Positions 43,243 through 55,023 of a DNA stretch of 64,000 nucleotides are shown one piece after another. Within the stretch, counting starts at the first letter, position 1. Every line of letters starts with the position of its first letter. The position numbers were made by a program, and so were the translations under genes. The DNA is from Calliopum simillimum (lineage: Eukaryota > Arthropoda > Insecta > Diptera > Lauxaniidae). The notes beneath the pieces were generated by a model. The model saw only the letters and a program-made list of their open reading frames with translations, made no database searches and had not been told where the DNA came from. The stretch spans positions 47,466,101-47,530,100 of the forward strand of contig OX638371.1 of NCBI GenBank assembly GCA_951812925.1. Direction: 5' to 3'.

Positions 43243-46120
43243 ATTTAATCCGACCATATCTCGCGAAACATACAAAATATTTCGATAACATTTGGTTCAC
43301 AGCTACTGACTATCAATGCCTTATAATCAATAAAAAAAGGGCGAGATCGAAAAAGTGCCACGCCCTCTTTTTAGCAGTTGTCATGTCACTATAGCCGTGT
43401 TTTAATTCGTTTCTTAATTTGTCATAATTATGTGTTAGAAAATGCATCGATAGATTTATATGAAAATCGATCTTTGCAAATATATGACTAAAAGTTCAAT
43501 TAAAAATTAATTTTCAATATATACATGTCATTAAGTAAAATACTTAAAAAATTCTTAAAGAAATTTAAAATGTTGATTTTATATTTTCAATATTACTTCA
43601 AAACGTCTTTTGATGAAAATTTAGGAGATGTTACCCTTTTCTTTGAAATGTAATTTGAATTATTTCGATATCTTTTTTTTTTTTTCTTAGAGATATTCTA
43701 ACCTTAAAGCGAGAGGGATGTCTCGAGAAAATTTCCCCATGTCTGACATAATATTTCCCCATATTTTCTATATGTTTTCCCAGTAATCCTTCTTATATAC
43801 CAGCAGCAACAAGATCGAATCCGTAAACTCTTGATTTATTTCTGACAAAGATTTTTTCTAGTATATCACAACTAACTGCACATTATGATCTTAGTTCGAA
43901 TAATTTAATTGACCGCTCGGCGTGCTTGAACCCATTTTAAATCGAACGTCGTAGCACATGAAATTTTTTTTCCAGATTCTGTTTACTTATCATAAAAATT
44001 ATGTATAAACAAATGTTCGCTCGTGACACCTCGAGCAAAAATTGATATAACCCCTTTTCTAGTTGGGCCGTTTCCCCATTTAAAAAAATCAAAATAATCA
44101 CATTCGATGTAGAATATCTCACAAAATATACATGATAGAGCAATTCTGAGGTTGTGTTCGCGTTTAGCATCGCGTTTGTGGTAGTTAAATTTTTTATTTT
44201 TTATGTTGAAAATGGCCCAACTAGAAATAGGGTCTCAATTTTTACTCGAGGTGTCACGAGCGAAAATTTTTTATACATCATTTGAATGATAAGCAAACAG
44301 AATCTGGAAAAAAATTTATTGTTCTACGATGTTCGATTTTTTAGTTGTTCCTGGTGATGTTTTTCAAAGAAAAACGAAATATCGACAATTAAATTTAAAT
44401 GATTTGACAATTAATACTGACCTGTAGCTCGTTTTTCCATCAATAATTTAATAATTGCTATATTTCACAATTGACACATTCATGACAAAAAAATTTAGTT
44501 ACCAATTTTCTGTTTTCGTACTTTTGTAGTTTTTTGTCTCGCTGAGAGTAAAATTTAGTTTTCTCTCTAAAAATTTTACAATCAGTCTGGCCGATTTTTT
44601 TAAATCTCGATTTATTGAAAAAATTAACAATTTGTAATAAAAAAAGAGAAAAAACGGAAGTGCCTTTCTTTAATCACCTGTGTCTCGCTTAAAGCAAAGA
44701 AATCAAAGATGAACTTTTGCTTTTAAGTTACTTATCTCGGTAAATTTTTACTAGAAAGATGTTTAATAAACGAAAATGTGCACAATTATGTACATTAACA
44801 TGTACACGTACATTTGCCTGGAGTTATTTTTTAATCCACCATTTTGGGGCTTGAATTTAAAAAAATTTTTAGCGAATTACTTAAAATATATGCGTCACAC
44901 AAAAAATACCTCTGGACAAAAATTGTATATATTCGTATTTCTAGCGCAAAAATTTACCGAGATGTGTAACTTTTAAGCAAGAGTCCATTTTTTCCTTTTT
45001 CTAAAACGCAGGAAAACGCCTGTTTTATAGCTGTCTAGTTTTTTCTGTCTGGTCCAAACTTAATAGGCGAGGAGCCGGCAATACTAAAAGTGCCGTCATC
45101 GCGGATTCTGAAATTTTTAATGCAAAATGGTATTTTACACTAAGACGAATAAGAAAAGCTTGGTTAGCATGGTCGTAGCCTGGCAGAAATATTTTTACAT
45201 GATTTTTGAATTATTAAATTTTCGGAAGGTTTTGCCGTCTTCGCGGATTTTGATCAATCTTAATATTAATCGATGATAAATTTCATAACCATTCAGAAAA
45301 AATCTGGCCGACCAAATTTTTTTTTGCCTAAAATGAACGGCAGACCTATTTTAATGGTGCGACAGTGGGTACTTCCGGCAGTTTCTAAGCTCGTATACCA
45401 AGATTAGGGCGGGCCGAAAAATTAAAATTTTCGAAATTAATAGGAGCCTGGTGCGGAAAAGTTGTCATTCGGGTTTATTAATTAACATGCAAAATTATTT
45501 TGAAATTAAATAATATCTTGTGCTGCCTCTCGGGCCTTAAAGTTTGAGAACTTGGGCCAAAATAGACATATTTTCTAAAAAATATAACTTCTATTTTTTT
45601 CAAAATCTCTATCAGACTAGTGCAGAAAATATTTCCCTTGGACTGTTTAAAAAAACTAGTAACATATTTTTCACATTGAGTAATATCTTCAGGCTGAGGC
45701 CGACTTTTGAATTTTACGAATTTCGGCCAAACTGAAGATTTTTCAGAAAATAGCATTTTTCAAATTTTTTGAATTCCTTATTGGTCAAATACGGTAAAGT
45801 TTCCCCTTGGATTAAATAAATAAATTGGAAATATCGACCTGTGTCACACGCATCTTTATTTTTAGGAATTCGGACCATATCAGAAATTTTTTTCCGAACG
45901 TATTTAAATTGGACTTTCAAAGCAATCGCTAGAACTTTTTGGAACTAAAAAAAAAATTGTTGTAAGGCTTGCACACGATGACACTAGTGTACACATTATT
46001 ACTTGTTAATACAAATACAAAAAAATTAACAAAAAAAAAATTTAATCAAGTTGCTTTTGGTAAATATGTACAAATCTTCATGCTACTTTTTTTTACTAAT
46101 TCGTTAATTTATGGTTTCAC

Positions 46121-46594
46121 CATGAGTTGCAAAATAGAAGTGAGTGAAAAAATTTTTAAATATTTAACGAAAATCTAAATTGGACTTTCAAAGCAATCGC
46201 TAGAAAAGCTTAGGTTTAGCGAAATACTATTTCCCGTGTTATTAAAACCTATAAAGAACGCCTGACCGTTAGTAGAAAGCAAGGAAGTGGAATATTTGAT
46301 AACCCTAATGCTGCCAAGAAGATGATATCTCTTGTTGAAAATAATCCCAATATATCGGGAAGAAAAGTAGCTGAGAAAGTCCAATGCTCTGAGGCTTTGC
46401 TTCATGACATTACAACAAATCTGCAGTTGAATGGTATGAAAAGAACAATGTTGAATTTTTACCTAGATATGCAAATCCTTCTAACTGACAGTTTTTTGAA
46501 AATGATGCACATTTGTATATGTAGAAAGAAAAATGAGCTAGGGTATAAATTTGTAGATAGTCATGAGGAAGTATGGCACCGCCCCAAATATTAA
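46121..46594 (+). pseudogene. Tc1/mariner-type transposase fragment (array unit 3)
   Basis: Near-identical to the copies in units 1 and 2. The only change noticed nearby is a C-to-A at about 46,625, downstream of the frame. Confidence 0.65.
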
Positions 46595-49256
46595 ATTTAA
46601 TCCGACCATATCTCGCGAAACATAAAAAATATTTCGATAACATTTGGTTCACAGCTACTGACTATCAATGCCTTATAATCAATAAAAAAAGGGCGAGATC
46701 GAAAAAGTGCCACGCCCTCTTTTTAGCAGTTGTCATGTCACTATAGCCGTGTTTTAATTCGTTTCTTAATTTGTCATAATTATGTGTTAGAAAATGCATC
46801 GATAGATTTATATGAAAATCGATCTTTGCAAATATATGACTAAAAGTTCAATTAAAAATTAATTTTCAATATATACATGTCATTAAGTAAAATACTTAAA
46901 AAATTCTTAAAGAAATTTAAAATGTTGATTTTATATTTTCAATATTACTTCAAAACGTCTTTTGATGAAAATTTAGGAGATGTTACCCTTTTCTTTGAAA
47001 TGTAATTTGAATTATTTCGATATCTTTTTTTTTTTTCTTAGAGATATTCTAACCTTAAAGCGAGAGGGATGTCTCGAGAAAATTTCCCCATGTCTGACAT
47101 AATATTTCCCCATATTTTCTATATGTTTTCCCAGTAATCCTTCTTATATACCAGCAGCAACAAGATCGAATCCGTAAACTCTTGATTTATTTCTGACAAA
47201 GATTTTTTCTAGTATATCACAACTAACTGCACATTATGATCTTAGTTCGAATAATTTAATTGACCGCTCGGCGTGCTTGAACCCATTTTAAATCGAACGT
47301 CGTAGCACATGAAATTTTTTTTCCAGATTCTGTTTACTTATCATAAAAATTATGTATAAACAAATGTTCGCTCGTGACACCTCGAGCAAAAATTGATATA
47401 ACCCCTTTTCTAGTTGGGCCGTTTCCCCATTTAAAAAAATCAAAATAATCACATTCGATGTAGAATATCTCACAAAATATACATGATAGAGCAATTCTGA
47501 GGTTGTGTTCGCGTTTAGCATCGCGTTTGTGGTAGTTAAATTTTTTATTTTTTATGTTGAAAATGGCCCAACTAGAAATAGGGTCTCAATTTTTACTCGA
47601 GGTGTCACGAGCGAAAATTTTTTATACATCATTTGAATGATAAGCAAACAGAATCTGGAAAAAAATTTATTGTTCTACGATGTTCGATTTTTTAGTTGTT
47701 CCTGGTGATGTTTTTCAAAGAAAAACGAAATATCGACAATTAAATTTAAATGATTTGACAATTAATACTGACCTGTAGCTCGTTTTTCCATCAATAATTT
47801 AATAATTGCTATATTTCACAATTGACACATTCATGACAAAAAAATTTAGTTACCAATTTTCTGTTTTCGTACTTTTGTAGTTTTTTGTCTCGCTGAGAGT
47901 AAAATTTAGTTTTCTCTCTAAAAATTTTACAATCAGTCTGGCCGATTTTTTTAAATCTCGATTTATTGAAAAAATTAACAATTTGTAATAAAAAAAGAGA
48001 AAAAACGGAAGTGCCTTTCTTTAATCACCTGTGTCTCGCTTAAAGCAAAGAAATCAAAGATGAACTTTTGCTTTTAAGTTACTTATCTCGGTAAATTTTT
48101 ACTAGAAAGATGTTTAATAAACGAAAATGTGCACAATTATGTACATTAACATGTACACGTACATTTGCCTGGAGTTATTTTTTAATCCACCATTTTGGGG
48201 CTTGAATTTAAAAAAATTTTTAGCGAATTACTTAAAATATATGCGTCACACAAAAAATACCTCTGGACAAAAATTGTATATATTCGTATTTCTAGCGCAA
48301 AAATTTACCGAGATGTGTAACTTTTAAGCAAGAGTCCATTTTTTCCTTTTTCTAAAACGCAGGAAAACGCCTGTTTTATAGCTGTCTAGTTTTTTCTGTC
48401 TGGTCCAAACTTAATAGGCGAGGAGCCGGCAATACTAAAAGTGCCGTCATCGCGGATTCTGAAATTTTTAATGCAAAATGGTATTTTACACTAAGACGAA
48501 TAAGAAAAGCTTGGTCAGCATGGTTGTAGCCTGGCAGAAATATTTTTACATGATTTTTGAATTATTAAATTTTCGGAAGGTTTTGCCGTCTTCGCGGATT
48601 TTGATCAATCTTAATATTAATCGATGATAAATTTCATAACCATTCAGAAAAAATCTGGCCGACCAAATTTTTTTTTGCCTAAAATGAACGGCAGACCTAT
48701 TTTAATGGTGCGACAGTGGGTACTTCCGGCAGTTTCTAAGCTCGTATACCAAGATTAGGGCGGGCCGAAAAATTAAAATTTTCGAAATTAATAGGAGCCT
48801 GGTGCGGAAAAGTTGTCATTCGGGTTTATTAATTAGCATGCAAAATTATTTTGAAATTAAATAATATCTTGTGCTGCCTCTCGGGCCTTAAAGTTTGAGA
48901 ACTTGGGCCAAAATAGACATATTTTCCAAAAAATATAACTTTTCTATTTTTTTCAAAATCGCTATCAGACTAGTGCAGAAAATATTTCCCTTGGACTGTT
49001 TAAAAAAACTAGTAACATATTTTTCACATTGAGTAATATCTTCAGGCTGAGGCCGACTTTTGAATTTTACGAATTTCGGCCAAACTGAAGATTTTTCAGA
49101 AAATAGCATTTTTCAAATTTTTTGAATTCCTTATTGGTCAAGTACGATAAAGTTTCCCCTTGGATTAAATAAATAAATTGGAAATATCGATCTGTGTCAC
49201 ACGCACCTTTATTTTTAGGAATTCGGACCATATCAGAAATTTTTTTCCGAACGTAT

Positions 49257-50300
49257 TTAAAACTTTTGAAATTGTTGCATCAAGTAGGCGAAGAAGTCCT
49301 AGAAGATGTGGATATGGTGAGTGAATCAGATACTTCAAAAGTTACAGATAAGAAAGAAATAGATAGAGGAAAAAATGCGCTTTGAGTTGCAAAGACGTGG
49401 CAACGAAGAACGAAGAAAAATTTTAAGAAGACAGAAAAAAAGTGGAAAAAATACAGAACAGCTGTTACCGAAGAGCATGTAGTGTTAATCCAAGAGCCAG
49501 GTTCTCACTATCTAGGGCATGTTTCACCGACAAGTGTTACAGTAGAATTCATTAAAATAAGCATTATAGAATACCTATCGCAAAATAAAATTATTACAGG
49601 AACCCTTGTGGTAGTTCAAAGTGACGGAACAGTAGTTAAACCTGGATACAAAAGTGGAGTTCTACGATTATTGGAAAAAAATAATGGAAGAACTCTGCAA
49701 TGGCTCATATGCTTACTGCATATGAATGATCTACCACCAAGACACCTTCTACCTAAATTAGATGGGAAATCATGTGGTGTGGAAACATTCTCCGGTCCAA
49801 TAGAAAAAGATCTCCAAACTTGTGAATCTAAGCCTGTCGTTAACTTTTCAAAGTTAGATGATCCATTTTCAATTGCAAAAAAAAAAAAATGTCGTAAACA
49901 TTTGAGTTGTCATCAGCAGTACATTTATGATATTTACAAAGTCATAACAACAGGTTATTGGTCAGCACTTTTTGCGGAAAGCCGTCGCATGTCCGTTTGA
50001 TGACAGCAGCAAATCGAGTTTTGCGTTCGTATATTGCAACCAAAGATGTGTCCGAGAATTTGAAAATCTTGGTAGAATTTATCATTAAAGTGTATGCGCC
50101 AATGTTGTTTTTGATCAAATCATAGCTGAGCCGCCTAATCTGCAAAATATCAGAAGCAATAAGTTTCAAGAGAAGATTAAAGATAGAAACCCACCTTTTT
50201 TGGAAATATCATATTTTCCATGTCACAGTCAGGCAGTGGAAAGAGCCGTAAGAATGGAAATAATTGGAAAAATTAGTGGCAAGTTACTAACCAATTAACG
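49257..50300 (+). pseudogene. Uncharacterised arthropod transposon-type protein, copy 2
   Basis: This is the second copy of the gene at 34,100. It shows 'SDGTVVKPGYKSGVLR', 'WLICLLHMNDLPPRHLLPKL' and 'DLQTCESKPVVNF', followed in another frame by 'TAANRVLRSYIATKDVSENL'. One A is missing from an A-tract at about 49,450 compared with copy 1, which breaks the N-terminal frame. Both copies also share the later frameshift near 49,990. The shared defect shows that the gene was already dead before duplication. Confidence 0.6.
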
Positions 50301-50339
50301 AAATATTTAAATGAATGGATTTTCATCTTTAATCATCTC

Positions 50340-51805
50340 TTGAAGCTTATTGCTACTGATATTTTGCAGCTAAGGCGGCTCAGCTATGATGCACGTCGTT
50401 CCAGATATCTGATTCCGAAAATATTTTTTCGTCTATTTATGTAATCCAAGGGGAAACTTTACCGTATTTGGTTACTAACGATTTCAAAAAGTTTGAAAAA
50501 TGTTTTTTTTTTAAACAAAAAAAGGTCTATTTTGGCCTATATTCATTAAATTCGAGGCTCAGTTTCTGCCTGAAGATATTATTCAATGTGAAATATATTT
50601 TATTAGATTGTTAAAACAGTCCAAGGAGAACATTTTCCGAACAAGTCTGATAGCGGTTTTGAAAAAATGGAAAAGTTATAGTTTTTGGAAAATATGTCTA
50701 TTTTGGCCCAAGTTCTCAAACTTTAATGCCCGAGAGGCAGCACAAGATATTATTCAATTTCAAAATAATTTTGCATGTTAATTAATAAACCCGAATGACA
50801 ACTTTTCCGCACTAGGCTCTTATTAATTTCGAAAATTTTCATTTTTCGGCCCGCCCTAACCAAGATATTTTTAAATTTGACATTAAAACACGTAAATTAA
50901 AAAAAAAAAAAAAAAACAAATTTCCGTGATAACAGAGAAATTGTACCCACCATTAAAATAGGTCTGCCGGTCATTTTCGGCAAAAAAAAATTGGTCGGCC
51001 GGATTTTTTCTGAATGGTTATGAAATTTACCATCGATTAATCAGCATCGATTAAGATTGATCAAAACCCGCGAAGGCACTTCCGTTTTTTCTCTTTGTTC
51101 AGTACAAATTTTTAATTTTTTCAATAAATCGGGATTTAAAAAAAATCGGCCAGACCGATTTTAAAAATTCCTTCTGATTTGAAATCACCGCTATTTTTTT
51201 TTATCGTATTGACGTATTTTTTTTAAAATTCTAACGGTAAAAATATTTTCATATCTTTTCGCGCGGATGTGCGACGGCATTTAAAATTTGTGTGAGGATG
51301 TTTGGCCCCTACGATTTGTATGGCTGCTTACAAATAGTATTGAAATAGTTCCTTTTAAGTATTTAATTTAAAAATTAAGGCTTAGACTATAAGTAAACTT
51401 ATAAACTTAAACGTTATTTTTTTGCGAACTTTGAAGCGTTTGACGGAAATTACCGCCCACGGAAAGTGTCTGGCAATATCGATTACTAATTTTTAATGAC
51501 ATTCTGTAAAACATACATAAAAATCAGCAATATATTGTAAGAAAAGTGAGCAATGTTTTTATGTACCTTTAAATATTTCTACCTAAAAAAAAAAACCAAC
51601 TTATTTGAAAAAAATCTTCTCTATTTAAATTCTTACTAACCTCAGAAGCGAACATTTCAAAAAAAAAAAAAAAAAAACAATGTTTCCGGCAGTCGTCCAT
51701 ACATTTTTTGAATGCGTGTAATTTTTGTCGTTTTTCCAATCAGAATAGGTTTAATTTTCTTTGTGCCAGAAGCATTTGCATTTTTTAAAAGACTACACTA
51801 AATCT
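50340..51805. repeat. Right inverted arm of the orphan-protein element, copy 2
   Basis: Same content and orientation as 35,230-36,930, but about 280 bp are deleted at 51,071 (AAAACCCGCG joined to AAGGCACTTCCG). It ends CTAAATC at 51,805 and continues without a break into a Tc5-type coding remnant. Confidence 0.7.
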
Positions 51806-51980
51806 GCTCTTGAAGATAATTTCTGACCAGACTCTTTCAATAGCCAGCCACTACTTGCGTTAAATTCACCATCGTAGACTTTTTGTATCTCCGAGGCTTT
51901 AATTTTTAATGCTATTCCATTCACGGGGGCATATTTTTTTCTTTGGTTGAGAAACCAATTGTAAACTCCTTTTCCATCCT
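51796..51980 (-). pseudogene. Tc5/CENP-B-type DNA-binding domain fragment (pogo-like)
   Basis: On the minus strand the frame reads 'DGKGVYNWFLNQRKKYAPVN', 'GIALKIKASEIQKVYDGEFN' and 'ASSGWLLKESGQKLSSRADL', then stops. This is the second helix-turn-helix of the Tc5/CENP-B type found in pogo/Tigger transposases and their relatives, with the usual WF..R, A..I and F.AS.GWL positions. The remainder of the transposase is missing at this place. The last residues are encoded by the outer bases of the neighbouring inverted arm. Confidence 0.78.
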
Positions 51981-52780
51981 TGGATATACACTAGGCCGGG
52001 TCAAATTTTTTTGCTAAAATGAAATTCTTTTCCTATTTCCCTTGTTAATAAAAACTTCACTCTCAATGATCCAGTCAGTCCAAATGTGATAAAAAAAATA
52101 TGCTGAAGCAAAAAAAAAAAAAAAACTAAGTAGGTGTTGAAAACCAACGGTACCTGTTCCCATTTTTTCTTTTTATTTTCCATTTTTAACTAACTTGTTT
52201 TTATATTTTTTTTTCATCATTCAGCGGTGCAAATTTTTAGGTACTTAATGTAAATTATTTAGCCGTTTGATCGGATTTTCGTTAAAGCGGGATTCGTTAT
52301 ACCGGGAGTTGCCTGTACATCTTCGGATTTTCATAACTTTTCAACATAACACCGATCGACAAAATTCAACTTTTGTTTGCACAAATGAAAAAAACCAATA
52401 TATTCTGAAAATATTGCTTAAGGTAATTTATATATTTCTTCCGGATTTTCTGGAGCAGGTCGAAATTTTTTTAATCGGTCTTTGAAGTTTTTTTTATAGG
52501 GGAAGGGTACGGGGTGTGGGCACCGTTTTGTTTTCGACTCATAACTTTTGTCCAAATGTATAGTATGCAGACATATTAGTGTGAATGGAAAGCTAAACGC
52601 CTTAGCTAACTATTTGTGAAGAAAGTAAATTGATTTCATCAGTTGAAAAAATTATATCAAAAAAATAGTGAAGTGATAATTTTTGACAAAAAAAAGTTTA
52701 GGTCCGGTTGGGGCACCCTTAGAAAATCGACTATAAATGGGAAAATATGAAATTAAAAGCTATCAAATGGAGAAGAAAGC
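51981..52780. other. A+T-rich DNA, no gene recognised
   Basis: No coding region supported. 'GGTGTGGGCACC' at about 52,514 pairs in inverted orientation with 'GGGTGCCCACACC' at about 53,274, which might mark the ends of an element of about 0.77 kb. Confidence 0.4.
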
Positions 52781-52789
52781 AAAATTAAC

Positions 52790-52925
52790 TTATTTCAGAG
52801 ACATTGACTCACAAAAATTTAACAAATTCTGCTCAACGGCTTTAACAAAATCAGCTTCACTGAAAACGTCTGGATTGAATGTCATCATACCTGTTGCTTC
52901 GAAACTAGACTTGATTATTTTCGGC
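52790..52925 (-). pseudogene. Pogo-like transposase C-terminal fragment
   Basis: The minus-strand frame reads 'IIKSSFEATGMMTFNPDVFS' and 'EADFVKAVEQNLLNFCESMS' before a stop. The pattern F..TG...FNPD.F...DF is typical of the end of the DDE domain of pogo-like transposases. The fragment lies at higher coordinates than the Tc5-type domain at 51.8 kb on the same strand. The order is reversed relative to a normal gene, so the two are rearranged or come from different copies. Confidence 0.55.
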
Positions 52926-53760
52926 TAATGACTGGTCAATTTTTTTGCAAATTAAGCTAGCTAGGTGATGTAATCTCTTGCCCTTGTTGACATTGCTCTT
53001 TTGCCAAGCATGATTTTTTTGTATCAATCCATGCCCGCCATCTGCTCCTCGGTCTAATTGGCTGGAAACTATTGAGATTTTTTGCAAAGTGTTATGCCAC
53101 CTCAACACCCACACTTAATTAAAATAACGTTTTTTCTACGATGTCTTTAAAGAGCCTATTGGTTCTTTCCGTTCCACTAAAAAAGCGTAAAATGGCATAA
53201 GAATACCATTAAGATTAGTAACGTTGGCATCCACGATGATATATCAGTAAAACACACGCTTTAAATAAAAAGAGGGGTGCCCACACCCGGACCACTTCGG
53301 GGCCCATACTCGACTTTGATAGCCACTTTGAATGGCAATGAGCAAATTGTGTTGTGCGAACATTTTGGTTGCATTTGGTTTTGAATAACAAAATATAATA
53401 AATTTACTGCATAAATATAGATTTATCGCACTTAGCCCAGGAAAATGAGAATTTTCACCGGAATTTTCTTTATTTAAGCATGATAGATAAAGTGCAAAAA
53501 GTCCATTGTGCGCAAAAAAAAAAGTTATTCAGGCTCAAAGGTCGCTAAAATCGGTTTTTTGCAAATATCTCACTAACGCTATCTTTCGCAGAAAAATGAT
53601 TGTCCACAATTTTGTAACACAGGAAATATCCTTTGTAAAGATGTTTTCGTGTGGCTTATAGTTTAGGAGATAATCCAATTTAAAAAGTTGTGCACAGTTG
53701 TTATATGTAAATGCTACCTATAAGTTCATGCTAAAATATCTTACTTTTAAAATTGCGAAT
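52926..53760. other. No recognised gene
   Basis: Minus-strand frames near 52,930-53,110 (WQKSNVNKGKRLHHLASLIC) look protein-like and may be further transposase remnant, but I cannot place them. The remainder is A+T-rich. Confidence 0.4.
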
Positions 53761-53764
53761 ACTT

Positions 53765-54345
53765 TTTAACGAAGAGTCGTACAAAAAATATTAAAAGACC
53801 GTTTAAAAGACAATTGGATTCTCTAAAAACCGTATTAATGTTTTTTAAGCGACTCGTGGTTTTAAAGATATTCTTCAAAAATCGTTAACGTTACGAAAAT
53901 ACTGGTTTTTGAAGGATATCTCTGAAACGGTAAGTCATACGATAAAAAGCAAGCGCATCAATTTTACATAGAATCGCAAGATCTACAAAAAATAAGCCAT
54001 ATGTGTATACATAGAAGTAACTGTATAGAAGTTATCCAATAAAAACCGGTTTTTTGGCATTTAAAGGTTTTTTTAAATATCTTCTAAACGGTTACTTCAA
54101 TGTGTAAACATATGGCTTATTTTTTGTAGATCTTGTGATTCTCTATAAAATTGGTGTTCTTATTTTTTATCGTATGGCTTACCGTTTCAGAGATATCCTT
54201 CAAAAACATGTATTTTCAAAACTTTAACGGTTCTTCAAGAATATCTTTAAGACCACGAGTCTCCAAAAAAATTTCAATACGGTGTATAGAAAATCCAATT
54301 ACACAGGTTTACAAAAAGAAAAAAATGTCACGGCGTTTTGACCAG
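53765..54345. mobile_element. Foldback element centred near 54,050
   Basis: The arms pair over about 280 bp: 'GGATATCTCTGAAACGGTAA' with its inverse at about 54,180, 'CAAGATCTACAAAAAATAAG' with 'TTATTTTTTGTAGATCTTG', and 'GACTCGTGGTTTTAAAGATA' with its inverse near 54,245. Short frames are noncoding. No target duplication was found. Confidence 0.7.
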
Positions 54346-54547
54346 ACTATGTGGTTCCTAGGGACTTTGACGTCCATTTTTTTCCAGAACGTCTGAGAAA
54401 AATGATTTCAAGGTCATATGGAGGTCAAAATGGGGTTCATGTGTCGTTTAGTGATAAATTCGCTGAAATTCTGAAACTAATTTTTAATCATTGAGCTCTT
54501 AGGTATTAAAAACAATATGTGATCAAAAAGGGTATCTCGGACCTAGT

Positions 54548-54888
54548 TTCGCAGATATAGCCATCGGAAGATCAGAATATGTATCTTCTATGAAAACTGC
54601 TATAAGTTGGGAATCCCTAGATGGATTTAGAAAATATTGGTGTCATATGAAAAGTATTTTGTTGTTGTTGTTATTGCTGTTGTTGTTTTTGTTGTTGTTG
54701 TTGCTTGTGTTGTTGATTTATTTGTTGTTGTAATTGAAAAATTTCACAAAATTTCAAAAAAGCTCATATCTCGAAAACAATGAATCCAATTAAAATTATG
54801 TTTGAAACATTTTAATAGGCTGTCAAAATACCTTTCATATGACACCAATATTTTACAAATCCATCCAGGGGTTCCCAACCAGAGATGG
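54548..54888. mobile_element. Diverged short relative of family A
   Basis: It shares 'GATATAGCCATCGGAAGATC', 'ATAAGTTGGGAATCCCTAGA', 'ATTGGTGTCATATGAAA', a TTG/TTA tract and, inverted, 'CTTTCATATGACACCAATAT' with 'ATCCATCCAGGGGTTCCCAA'. It lacks the G+C-rich centre and the outer ends. Confidence 0.65.
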
Positions 54889-55023
54889 GCACAGCTAGTT
54901 ACTTTTGTAACTTGATACATTTTTGTTACTTGTTACTTTTGTATCAAGTATCAACAATTTTTTTAGTTACTTGTTACTTTTGTATCAGTATCAAAAAAAA
55001 ATTTTGTTACTTGATACGAAAGT
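54884..55023. repeat. GTTACTTGATAC-type tandem motif with hAT-like CAGAGATGGGCA
   Basis: 'CAGAGATGGGCA' resembles the ends of many insect hAT MITEs. It is followed by repeats of 'GTTACTTGTTACTTTTGTATC'-type sequence (given here in pieces). The other end was not found, so this is a partial element. Confidence 0.4.

Larger units (their letters stand above)
36931..49257 (+). repeat. Tandem array of 3.34-kb units
   Basis: Unit starts (TTTTGGAACTAAAAAAAAAA) lie at 39,242, 42,585 and 45,937, giving spacings of 3,343 and 3,352 bp. The 9-bp difference is the presence or absence of 'GGAAAAGTT' near 45,455. A partial unit precedes (36,931-39,241). The last one runs to 49,257 and passes into the orphan-protein gene. 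Units are nearly identical, so amplification is recent. Each has the mariner-like fragment, a 640-bp foldback insertion and the long arm sequence. Identical short frames in every unit reflect the repeat and are not counted as genes. Confidence 0.9.
31169..51805. repeat. Segmental tandem duplication (31,169-36,930 and 36,931-51,805)
   Basis: At 36,930/36,931 the outer end of the orphan-protein element (ACTAAATC) is joined straight to unit-internal sequence (AAATTTAGGAGATGTTAC). The same unit-internal sequence starts at 31,169, and the same element end recurs at 51,805. The simplest reading is a tandem duplication from 31,169 to 36,930, with later amplification of 3.34-kb units inside the second copy. 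At 51,805 the sequence runs on into a pogo/Tc5-like frame, so that end is the original junction and 36,930 is the duplication joint. Confidence 0.7.

Noticed and set aside
37251..47521. Recurrent 77-, 68-, 92- and 80-codon minus-strand frames in every 3.34-kb unit
   Set aside because: They recur only because the unit is amplified. They overlap the foldback, the long arm or the antisense of the mariner-like fragment and resemble no protein.
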